The notes under the pieces: generated by a model
What the model saw: the letters and a program-made list of their open reading frames with translations, nothing else
The model's database searches: none
Told to the model about the DNA's origin: nothing
Shown: positions 1 to 23,600 of the stretch, in pieces
How the letters are laid out: the number at the start of each line of letters is the position of its first letter
How positions within the stretch are numbered: position 1 is the stretch's first letter
Source: Centroberyx gerrardi
Lineage: Eukaryota > Chordata > Actinopteri > Beryciformes > Berycidae
Direction of reading: 5' to 3'
Assembly: GCF_048128805.1 (NCBI RefSeq)
Contig: NC_135997.1
Coordinates: forward strand, 4,193,116-4,257,115
DNA: 64,000 bases
Made by a program: the position numbers and the translations under genes

Positions 1-335
1 ATTAGAAGTGTTTGGGTTAAACAATTCAAACACCTTTTTTAAAAAATTAAGTTACATTTTAAAATATTAAATTAATTTAAAAATAAAGAAAAACAAAAAC
101 CATGTTTTTTTTGCTTTGTCTTGTTTTTTCTTCATTTTCCCCCACAAACTGCACCTCGTCCCTATTGATCATAAACAAACATGATAGTTGAAATTGATCA
201 AGGGACAGTGTTGATGGGGCAGCAGGGGTGAAAGCTTTATAAATATATTTCAATGGAGAATTCACCATGTGTAACTCTTGTATTATCAGTCGCTGTGTTT
301 AAGTCGTCCACCTCTCCTTCTCTCTCCCTCTCTCC

Positions 336-399
<64 letters not shown>
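336..399. repeat. (TG)n microsatellite beside a pex16 acceptor
   Basis: An imperfect TG dinucleotide run, interrupted once by TTTTC, ends about 18 bases before the acceptor of the first visible pex16 exon. It takes up most of the space where the polypyrimidine tract should be. It also produces spurious Cys/Val open frames on both strands. Confidence 0.9.
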
Positions 400-403
<4 letters not shown>

Positions 404-417
404 CCTGGTTGTTCCAG

Positions 418-2751
418 CAGTCCCCGCCCTGCAGGCTAGACTGTGGGGAGCGCCGAGTCAGGAGAAGAAGAGGAGCAGCCTGAAGGAGGAGAAGCTCCAC
501 AGCAAACCCACACAGCTGGGGCTGCAGGAGACCATGGCCGAGTCCATATTCATCGGACGACCGCTGGTTCACTGTATCCTTCCCTTGTAGTCCATTCAGT
601 TGCAGGATCACATATTAAGCTGTTCTTGTACACACCACAGTCCGGTTTCCACAACTGATCCCTAAAAATATAGTAATGTTATTCCCTTTTCATCGAGCCA
701 AAGACATGTTCAGTCGACCCGGGCAAACCTCTGTCCGCTCAACCATTTTTACACAAAACAGGATGAGCAAGACACTCTGAATACTAAATGATTTTTTTAG
801 ATTGTAGTTTCATAGTTCGTCCCTACCTGAGAATTGTTCGTTGACTGTTTCTTTTTCCTTGAATCAAAACTTCCTGAATGCAGTACTCTGCCTTGGACTT
901 TGTGGGAAACAGTCCTGGAAGCCTTGGCTCGTGTCTGGAGTCCTCGAACTTTCCAGGTCAGTTAAGCGCTTCCTCTGCAATATTCTGTTCTCAGTTTACT
1001 AATGAGAGCCATCAGGACCCTGTTTGTCCCAAGATGTCTGCCAGACGTTAGAAGAAATGTTTGAGTTCCAATTCAGTGAAAACGATGAAGCACAATTTTC
1101 TTTTTTAGGTTTATGTTTAGGCTTATTAAGTACTGACATGGCAGCTGACAATTCATCTGAAATATGTGAGCATCACAATAGTGTTTAGTTTAAAATATAC
1201 ACATCATGGTGAAAAGGAAATAATAAATTAGAAAACATAATAAAATAAGAAGGCAAACATTTCAGCACATAGCCAGGTTAAAACAAGAAACAAAAATTGC
1301 ATCAAAATATGAGCAAATATGTTTCCACATACAGAATATACCTGCACATGTATGCACACACCTATACATACGTAAATATATATACACATACCAATTTGTA
1401 TACTCATCAGAAACAAAAGTTGACTAATATCACTTCACTACTCCATCCTCTTTTTCTTCTGTGAACATTGACACACAATTTTGACTCTACAGACTCACAA
1501 TATGAGTCACATTGACATTGAGCTTTGAAAATTATGATTTGCATGACATCTGGCACTTGTCTGTCTGTTTTCTCTAGTTTTGGTTTGCTCAGTGATACCA
1601 ACTTTCAGAATCGATGGGAGAGGGCAGAGATGAGGAGAAGAGCCTTTCTCTTGCTGTACTACCTTCTCCGTTCACCCTTCTATGACAGATACTCAGAGTA
1701 AGTGCCTGGCTGGTTAATGCTGCATTTTACTGAAGAGGATCTGTTTTCCAAGAATGGATGCAATTGTAAATATTTTTTGGTTGGTAAAATGTGTACCTTG
1801 CCAAAGGCCTGCCCATTAAATACTTGAGAACTTTATCTCCATTATCACGTTTCCCTTTAAATGATCTTAAATTGTGTCTCTGCTCTTTCCTGTTTTTCCC
1901 AGAACAAAGATTATTTTCCTGCTGAGACTTCTGGCTGATCACGTTCCAGGAATCGGACTGGTAGCACGTAAGTACTCACAACATCTCTGACTGACCTCCG
2001 CACATCATTTTAAAGGGGAAATCCACCCTAAAGCACTAGAACACTGTTAAAAAAAAACTGTTACTGGCAGCGTTCCTTACAGCTCTGGGCCCATTTTGTT
2101 GTTTAGTGGAGTATTTTTCTTCCTCCTCATGGATAACGATAATAACAAATGTTTCAGCGATCTAAAACGTCAGCGGTAAACGTCAGGTTTTGGTGTCAGT
2201 CCCTCAGAATCAAAGAGCGAGGGCTTCTTTCTAGAGCCGCCATTTTTGCACCAAGAGACGTTCAACAATCATACAGGGAGGAATCCATCGTAGAAGAGGA
2301 GAGAGACCAATTTCTCCACCGACGGTAGCCTCAATAGACCAGAATGCAATGCAGCCACAAGACAGGTTGGGTTTTGAGTAAGAGGCAATTCTCAAAAACT
2401 CGCTCTCCTGCTCTTACTACACGATCACAAAATAACTCCTGGAATGCATTGAACATCACAAATTGAGTCTCTAAGTTTGGATTTTTCCTTTAAGACATTT
2501 CAATTTGAATAATCTAATGGCTCTTCAGAATTATTGCATAATGTATCGGGACAAACATGCATTAATGGGAGCAGTGCCTGTTTTCTATGCTGAATATCAG
2601 TCATTTTAATTTTCTCACTCAAATAAACAATTCAGAATGTATTGTTGCCAGGTTTGATTGTGACTGATTGATCCCGCTGTCTGTCTGCTCAGGCCCTCTG
2701 ATGGATTACCTCCCCATCTGGCAGAAGATCTACTTCTACAACTGGGGATAA
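418..2751 (+). CDS. pex16: PEX16, peroxisomal membrane biogenesis factor (3' part, last five exons)
   Basis: PEX16 is an integral peroxisomal/ER membrane protein that works with PEX3 and PEX19 to bring membrane proteins to peroxisomes. Exons read 418-573, 884-956, 1578-1697, 1903-1967 and 2693-2751, all with AG/GT borders and matching phase, ending in TAA at 2749-2751. They give about 157 residues, the C-terminal half of a family that is usually about 336 aa; the 5' exons lie left of the window. I recognised it from remembered vertebrate PEX16 landmarks: [36 protein letters not shown] and the C-terminus [17 protein letters not shown]. The first exon here starts at a tandem CAGCAG acceptor (415-420), so it may begin at 418 or 421; both keep frame. 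A (TG)n tract lies just upstream. It points tail to tail at arfgap2, and both genes are also close together on human 11p11.2, which fits conserved synteny. Confidence 0.95.
2010..2493. mobile_element. Non-autonomous DNA transposon (MITE-like) in the last pex16 intron
   Basis: The ends TTAAAGGGGAAATCC and GGATTTTTCCTTTAA are imperfect inverted repeats about 480 bp apart, lying between the exons ending at 1967 and starting at 2693. Both ends carry TTAA (or TA) flanks. No transposase frame is present. Similar ends occur at 25726 and near 34050, which suggests a dispersed family. The superfamily is uncertain. Confidence 0.55.
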
Positions 2752-5700
2752 GACTTCCTGGATCTGCTGAGATCTTGGGACATATGCAAGAAAAAGAGGA
2801 AATGGCAAGAAAGGAACTGTCAGTCCGTTGCTGCAGGCAGAAGGACGTGTTTTTCACTGAAAGACTTGCCACATTGGACCAAAAGCTATTTCCTATTCCA
2901 TCAAGGATCGATGTCAGGCAGACAGTGAGCACCTTAAAGTCGCCCTTAGCCTTGAATGGTTAATTATTTCTATTCTGGCAATTACATTTAATAAGAGCTC
3001 TCTTTGATTTAGAGGGATATATACTAACGTGATTCTCATAACATTCTTTTTAGTAATTAAGAAAGAGATTCAAGTTTTTCTGTTGTGTTTTCTCTGTGTT
3101 TTCTGGTGGGTGGCACCACAGAGCGGTGGCTCGATAAAAGCTAAACTTCTGCCTCATGTCAGGTGAATACTGGAGAACCTTTCTTCGGGTTCTTCAGGAT
3201 GTGTTCTAAGACGTTCTCTGATCTGTGCCATCGTCCATACAGTGAAGACATCGCAATACAAATGGATAAAATTGTTTGTATGATCATTTGTTGCATATTA
3301 TGTTTGTGATCAATGTTTCTTTGTTCTTTTTTTTTTATTTCATTGATCTTGCCAAAAGTCCTTGCAGTGGTTTTATTTGTCTGAAGAATGCAGGTGATTA
3401 ACATCCTTTCACCTGTTGAAGCAGCTGTGTTTCTGTCACTATCCGCACACAAAAAACTGCAGCCAACAAGAGACCGCTTGAAACCAAGCAGCAGTGAGTT
3501 TGTCCTCCACTTGTCAGCTAAAGTGAGCAACACTTAAACACATAAAACTAGAGCAACAAACTGAACAACCCTCTCCTCCACCAGCAGACATGGAGCCTGC
3601 CTTCTGGATCAAATATCAGAGAGACTTTTTCATGCCAAGCTAAGGGTGCAGGACAGGTACACACACACAAGTAAACTACAGTACCAATGGAATCAAATCA
3701 AAATAAGTAACATCTGTCAGATAATACGAAAAGTACAGGAAGAACTTGTTCAGATGTGTCTCTTGCGTGTCTCTGATTCATCCACCTGGGTCTCCAATAT
3801 AAATCACCGGAAGATTTCATGAAGTAAGGCTTCAGCCCTTTCTGCCCCATCTCTACCCAACACCTTTCTTACATTGTACTTCTACCTGCAGCAGTTCAAC
3901 ATCATGACTGATTAGATGGTGTAAAAGGGAAGCTTTGCTGACATCACCATCGATTTCTTACTCATCGAGAAAGAGACCCTGTTGAAAAAGTTTAGATGTG
4001 TTCTTTAAAGCAAGTGTTGGGTTTCACATTTAAAGACTCCATGAAATGGCATCCTTACTTCCTTGATTTGATGTATTTCCTGTTGAAACATTGTTCAAAA
4101 ATCTGTGATGGTTTTATTGGTTGGAATTTAGATTTATGCCTACTGGTGCAACATGAGATCACGATTAAAGATGCTCTGTTTTCCAGGAAGAAAAAGTAAT
4201 GGGAGTTCATTTCATGGAGACTCTAAAGGAGCATTGAGTAATTATTACTTTTAGCGACCGGTAGGAATTACAGCAACATCAACAGGTCTCTGGAACAGCT
4301 TACTGTGGGCTGTAAGTGACATATAAACAAATAAAGTCACATTTACAAGTAAGGTTTAGAGGGAAGAAGCAACAGAAACGTCTAGCGAAGAGGTAAAATG
4401 TGGTGGGAATTTGTTATTTTACTTAATGCAAAGAATGTCGGGATTACAAACCAAAACCCAGATACAACACAGGACTTTAAAAGTCTACAACAAACAACTT
4501 CTCACATTACTAAAGCCAACAATCCAGAGATTTAGATCATGAAAAGCAGGTTTCAGTCTGTGTGTATGGGAGAGCGGAGTCAATGAAGACAGGAGCAGGC
4601 CGCAAAGGTTTTCGATCTTTATTAACATATCGAATAAGTTTATTTTTGTAGCCTACAAATAAATAGTTGAATGTTTCATCCTTTCAATCCATGTGTTAAT
4701 TATCTTTTTTGGACAGTTTATCACAGGCGGGACATACATAGTCAGGCATGGCCACAGTAGGGGAAAAAATATGACACTCAAATCTATTCCACAGCCACAA
4801 AGAAAGAGAGATGAGGAAGTTTACAAAAGGTTTCCAGACCTTTTCGTCTACTGGATCCTGTCAATAATAATCAATCATCATAACTGTGAGCGTCGAGTCT
4901 GCCTGGAATGCAAGGTGAAGGGACTGCGGCTTTGGGACGGTCCCACAGAAGAGCCGCATCAGTGACAGAAAACTGATTTGATCCATGTCTGCCTTCCCAC
5001 TGTACTTAAACAATTCAGAATGCTGTAGTTGAAATGAGACACATTTGGTTATATTCACTTACACACCACTTACCCTACAAATTTATTGAATTACAGCTGC
5101 TTATTGCGTATACCTAACTAACCTCTGGTGGAAGTACTAGGAAAAATAGCAGGACAAGGGCTGGTTTTCGGTGTCATTTTCCATCACAGTAGGTAGTATA
5201 ACAAGTTTAGGAAAATAACGGGGTTGTCTTCATTTCCTTTTTCTGCCACGGTTAGGTAGAAATACTGAAAGGGTTCCTCGTCTCCAGTCAGGCATACCAG
5301 TGCCTTGTGTTACAATTAGAGCCGCCTTAAGTGGTTTATACCAAACAGAGTCAGGAATATTTTCCATTGGCCAATATGTCTATGAGACTGAACAGATGGA
5401 AATGGCAAAACTAAGATATTTATTAGTCTCCCAAAATTAAAGATGAAATCATTGATGGGGGGGAAAAGAAAACACAAGAAACCTTTTCATGTCTTTACAG
5501 AGATGAGGCAGACTTGGATTCAACTGGCAGAAAATGACAGTGAAGTTGTTCCTTCAGTTTTCCCTGAAGGTCGGAAAATGGAAATGCATAGAAAATACAC
5601 TATAGTTTTTTGAGCTTGGAATTATAAGGTTCCATCTAACTTAAAAAACGGAGTTATCTTTGAATATTTCATGCTTGTGCTGTGTTATTTAAAAAAAACA

Positions 5701-6533
5701 AAAAACAACAACAAACAAAGAACCGTTTGGGGTTAAATATTTTAAAATGAGAGAAAGTGTTTTCCCAGCTCAGGCATCAACTATTTGACGCTTATTATCT
5801 CAGAACTGCACTCCACCCAAATCAAACCTTATAATTACAAGCTCACGTTTTATCAGGGTGAGGCAAACCCATTGAATCCAAAACAGTGAACACCCACTTT
5901 TTCTTGGCTGCCAGTGCGTTATGTAAATTAAAAAATTAACTAGTGGAAAAACTGTACTGTAAGTGAGCAGCAGGGAGCTGAACACTGAATGCAGTTCATG
6001 AAACATCTTGGATTCTTGTTCAAATTAACGCTGAACGGTTAAAATATATACTGCTCCTTTCCTATAACATCCACAGTAAAACAAAAACCGACATAAGCAT
6101 GAAATAATATTTGATAATATGAATCAAAACAATACCTTGATTCATTTATAAGGAATAAAATATAGTAGAATTAACTCGGACAAATATAATTTTGAAACCT
6201 AAGACCAAAAACTCTTTCTGACAGTAAATTACAACAAAATTCTTGGTTTAGAAAAGACTATACCCCTCCAATGGTTTTTCCTTTATGAAAATAAAACTCA
6301 AGAATCTGCTAACGAGAATGAGAAAACAAAAATACTGTCTCACTCCTGCAAATTGTCTCTAAAAGACGGACGGGCGAGAAGGACGATTTCTCTCTCCATG
6401 CAATCTTTTCTACTTCCCGTCTCTCTCGTCCCGTCTCTTCCGCCCAAATGCACACGTCAGTCAGGAGGCTGGTTTGCTCTACGCAGTCGTTAGTACGTCT
6501 TCCCACAGGCCGCCGCTCGTCTCCCAAGTCTGT
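2752..6533. other. Tail-to-tail spacer: pex16 3' UTR and arfgap2 3' UTR
   Basis: I see no coding exon here; the small open frames have no family signature. The pex16 3' UTR starts at 2752. AATAAA at 4331-4336 is a possible plus-strand polyadenylation signal. For arfgap2 on the minus strand, TTTATT at 4616 and 4636 (AATAAA on the minus strand) are plausible signals and would give a 3' UTR of about 1.9 kb. Transcript ends cannot be fixed without RNA data. Confidence 0.5.
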
Positions 6534-18729
<12,196 letters not shown>

Positions 18730-18732
<3 letters not shown>

Positions 18733-18767
18733 CTTGCCACTCTGACAATTTCCACACGCTGACGTCA
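18730..18767 (-). promoter_or_regulatory. arfgap2 core promoter: CRE palindrome and YY1-like start context
   Basis: A perfect TGACGTCA (CREB/ATF site) lies at 18760-18767, 27 bases upstream of the ATG. The start codon itself sits in CAAGATGGCTAC on the minus strand, which resembles the AAGATGGC core of YY1 elements that overlap starts in many housekeeping genes. No TATA box is evident. That is the expected layout for a constitutive gene. Confidence 0.6.
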
Positions 18768-20679
18768 CGACGGGTCCTCATAAGCCCCAAACCTATCGAA
18801 GGTAAAACACAACTGACACGTAAAAATAAAAAGCCAGAAACGGTGTTAAGCTGTGCTTCTTCTTCTTCTTCGTCTTCTTCTTCTTCTTCTGCTTTTTCTT
18901 TTTCTTCATTTTCTTCTTCTTCTTCAAATTGTAGGAATGTTACCTGAGTAACATTTTGTAAAAGTTTTCCTTATAAATATACACAATTAACATAGTTACA
19001 TACCAAACAATGAACAACCTACATAATCAACAAAGGTAAAGTAGTATCACTTTAACTGCCACATACATTGATCGTCTAACCATTTGTCTTGGTGCCACCG
19101 GTGCCAAAGTTCTTTGATGGAGGGCAGCTGACAGCCAGTGACCTGCTTTGCATTATGGGCAATCTGGAGGATGTGAGTGGGCTGACTGTTTATCAATCTT
19201 TATGGAATAGGATTGGCTGTAAGACATTGAGCTTTCTATGCTGCTGCAGGATGAACATCCTCTGTTGGGCCTTCTTGATTAGGCAGAAGATGTGATGAAA
19301 GTCCTCAACAACTGACCCATTGATCTCCTGAGCCTTGTATGCAGCGGTGCACGACTCCCACATTTCTCAATCAGTCAATTCTGATTGTGGGAGTCGCTGA
19401 AATCGACTCTTGCTCCTTGAAGCCTTGCGGAAGTTGTGTGGATACAGCCGCCTCCATGGTACGTTATGTAGGGATTATAAAGACCAACAAATGATGATTG
19501 CTGCAGAAGACCAAATAAGTTATACCAGCATTGCATGCCAGCCATCTTTAAATACGCACCAAGCAAATAAAGAAAAACATCTTCCTCATCCTCTCTGTAG
19601 CCTACATGCTGCTGACCGGAATGAATTGGAACCATGAAAAGCCAGTCAGTGTACAGAGTGTCCGGAAACTATTGAGTCTCCGTACATAAATCATAAATCA
19701 TAAGCCGAAATCAGCCTTAACATGTGGTAAATCTTTTGCGAGAGAATAGCCTCAATTCACACAAATACGAAATGTGAATAATGTTGCAAGACCAATAATA
19801 CTTTTACACCAGTTTACCCTAAATCTCCTCTATATACCATTCTACTCCATGCTCAGCTCAGTACCGCTGGCTGCATGTATGCTTTCCCTCTGCTGTATGG
19901 AAGTGCTATGGAAACAGAAAATCATGAGATATGAAGAAATCAATCAGGAAAACTCTCAGCTGTGACCAATCAGCTTTTTTATGATACCAAGACTCTGTTC
20001 TGATCAGTTTTGACTCCCAGTCAAAACTCCCAGTCGTAGGCTGAGAGTTGACGCCGGACTCTAGATCTTGTCGCAGTCGAGGAATCGACTCTCTTGGGGT
20101 CGACCCTCCACCTCTAGCAACTGCTTTATATGACCAGTTTGCCTCCCTAAAGGCACTTTTGCTTTGCATCCATAAAGTCAGTAGAGGAGAAAATAAATAC
20201 CAGAAATACCATAACCTACCCACCTCTTGACATTCTGGCCAAAGTCATGGCAGTGACCTATGAACTATATGTAGAGTTGATTTTCTCTTTAAGGCCTTAT
20301 AAGTAGGATATAACCTGAGTATGACACTCCAAAGCAGTTGTGTCTGGGAGTTTATGGAAAACAAAGGCCATAATGTGACTCCCCAAATTTAAAACTTCCT
20401 ATTTTCAGTCATCTCTGCTTCTGTTGCCATGCCGTCTCTTCTGATAATAGCAGTAACAAACAGTATGTTTACTTCCTCCTTCACATCATTTGTTGTCATT
20501 GTTGAAAATTACCTGTTAAATGGTTGAATGGTTTCTTATTTTTACAAAGCATATCAGAAATTCTTATGGTCCAGCCCTGATCTGGTTATTCCAGTTGAGT
20601 GAACTCCAATGGGACCGCCTCACACTGACATGGAAACTGACTGAACAAGCTTTTGCACGAACAGATGCTGCGAGACGCC
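18733..20679. other. Divergent intergenic region between arfgap2 and ZP-A
   Basis: It starts with the arfgap2 promoter, then has a (TTC)n tract (18856-18926) and a stretch with scattered GACTCC and GTCGAC words (about 19345-20115) that may be an old DNA transposon. I could not find convincing ends for that element. No exon is supported here, and I could not pick out a TATA box for ZP-A. Confidence 0.5.
18856..18926. repeat. (TTC)n polypyrimidine microsatellite
   Basis: An interrupted CTT/TTC run of about 70 bases, roughly 125 bases upstream of the arfgap2 start. It is a homopurine/homopyrimidine tract that could form triplex DNA. Confidence 0.9.
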
Positions 20680-23600
20680 ATGGAGGCAAGTGCAATAATC
20701 CTGCTGTTGTCTGCAGTACTAAGTATTGCTTCAACTCAGGTCGAGTTTTATGGAGAAAGCGTTAATTTTATGCCTTTTCAGAAGAATAGGGATGGGACAT
20801 TTCAGGTAAGTTTTTCCATGAATTCAGAAACTGACATTTAATTTCTTTAATTTCTCAACAAATTACTTTCAATCAACAGAACAGCAAGATGGATCATAAA
20901 ATTGGAGATATGACATAAAAGTAAAAAAAATCTAAAAACTTTATGTCTGCCAGAGCTTAACCTTTCAAATTGTTATTCGACAATTAAGCTATGCTGTTTG
21001 AAAACAATATGTCTACATGAGTAAATCGTGTTCATCCTATATTTTTAATTTTCCTTCTGTGTTGCCTGGCAGTTTGAGAAACTATTAATTTACCAGAGGT
21101 TCAGATTAGCTCCTTGTGATATCTATGTCCATCCACATCAAAATGCGTTTGGGCAAATCACTAAGCCTCCGCCTGCTTCACAGGCACTGCTACTATTGTA
21201 ACTCTACTGTACTGTGACTAACCCTAACTCCTCTGCTGTAACACATACTGTATGTGTGAGAAATAATGTAAACTAATCAACGTAATTCACCACTGTATGC
21301 AATATGGTGTTCTAAAGTTGCTTAAAGAATCGTACAGCCATAAAGAAAGAGTCACAGAGATGCCAATAAATAATTAATAACTTTGTGATTCACTTCTACC
21401 TCATAATGTCCCATACACAGTATTTATTGACATGTTTTTACAAAACATTATGAATTTTTTTAAACCTTTATTTATCCAAGACCAAACGTCCCGCTTCACA
21501 TCCACACAGTTAACACACCTTGTCTAGTATTGTTTTTTTTTTTTTTTTTTATCTTACTGAGGACGCATAGTGCTATTTCAAACAATTCCTTCATAATATC
21601 AATGCTGTATCTTCCCAAACCCTGTAGGTGAGCTTCTATTATCGAGAGAATGGCAAGGGCAGCTGCGAAAATCAGCTATCCTACAGCTGTGACAACGGCG
21701 TCTGCCCAAGCTTTGACAGAACCGCGGCCGTGGAAACAGACACGGACGACTCTGGTCAGGACAGGTGGTGCCAGTCTGAGGGACACGGCACCGCAACCGT
21801 CCCAGCTGACAAGTCCTCCTTTTCTCTGAGGTAAGGCCACATGAGAGAAAACATCATCAGGCATCTAGACATCAGGGGTATCGTGGGCGTTTCATCAGTT
21901 TCATGTGAAATGAAACAAACACCCTCCTACCGCTGTTGTGCAAGCTGCTGATTTGCTGCAGTTTCAGTTTCACTGAAGAAAGTAATTAAAGCTGTAATAT
22001 GCGAAGTTCACCCTTGACGTATGCAGTGTATTTTTAGCCCTTCTCTCCTCCCTTTCACTTGGTTAAGTCCCCACCCTAACACTTGCCACCTGGATGAGCT
22101 GTCTACCTTGAAACAGCATGGCCTTGAACAGGCCTTGAAGAAGCAGATGACAACGCGGCCAATCGTCTTGACGTTTACGGTCACATTCCTTTCATTTCTT
22201 ACTGCTTTCCTCCATTGTTGTTGCGGTTATGACGTCCCTACGCCGAGCCTTGCCCTGATAGTCACATCCGCAGCAAATGGCAAACGGCCAAAAACATCAA
22301 GAACATTAGTGAGAAGCCAATGTCAGGCAAACAGGAGGACTTAAATATGAACACACAGGGTCACAGACAGACACAGACCGATAATGTATTTACTGTTATT
22401 TTAAAGCTGGAATCCAGGACTTTTTTCCAGTAATAAATAATGGAATCACAGACAGAATTACTGACGGATAGATTTCTGTCTACTTCAATGGCAAGATTCT
22501 CTGGTGTGCTAGTAATTTTTTCATCGGGTGTTCCTGCAGCTGTGGGACGAGTGTTAGTAACAACTATCCAATTGTATTGGCTATTTTGATCATGTGAAAT
22601 GGAATGATCAAAATAGGCAATACAATTGGATAGCCAATATCGAACGTTCCCTTTGATGTTCGAATATGGCAAGTATTGAATGTCAGTGTCACAGCACTTG
22701 TGGCTATTAGGGCTGCCCTTCTACCAATGTACCAAGATTGTGGGTTACAACTATCCCATGTTACAACTATCCCCGGTCTCCCCTACCCAGCTCCTCTCTC
22801 AGCTTGTTCCCTGGTTGTTCAGCTCATGAGGGGTGAACGCCATTTAAGATAAGCTGTTCCCTCTTGGGACTGGCCTCAGTTGTTGTAAAATCAACCCTTG
22901 GCCACTGTGGAGTGAATTACTAAATATTATTCGAAACTATGAAAGACAGCATACCTTATGTTCTGGTTGGACAACTAAAAGAGATCACAGAAAATGGGAG
23001 GGTCTTGAAAATGTGTGTGTGTGTGTGCAATGCAATGTGCTTCCCATAAAAAAAATTCTGTTGGCTAATCTCTTCCAAATAGATGTTTCAGAGATTAAGA
23101 GTTATAATGGAAAAGGAGCATTTGTGGGTGACAACATGTACTGTATATTGTGGGATTGTACAATGAACCAATTATTTTTGTCTATTATCATGTGAATTTC
23201 TGTAATATTCCAGTAGGTTTCTCATGATGCAAAACTTCTAACACATTCCACCTGCTTCGTTTTAGCTCTTCAGGCTGCTGCTGGGCGTCTAACATTGGTG
23301 GAGAAGCAAACTGGATTGCTTCTGCAGAGCTGGACCTGGGAACTCGATCTGACACACGCACCTTCAACAACTGTCCTGTCACAGCAACGGTGGCAACTTT
23401 ACGGTACAAACCTTTCCTTTCAGTGTGGGAAATAAGAAATACACCATGGGGCACAGCAGGTAGAACAGAGCACCAACACAACCAGTCCATACAGATACAG
23501 ATCTGTGTCTGCACATACACACACAAAAACATGCAAATACAATCACAGAAATAATGTAATTTGGACTTTGTTTGTTGAGTTGTTTTTGTAGTATACTTTA

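Noticed and set aside
3159-3533. 124-aa minus-strand frame in the pex16/arfgap2 spacer
   Set aside because: It has low-complexity composition and no domain, and lies in the probable pex16 3' UTR.
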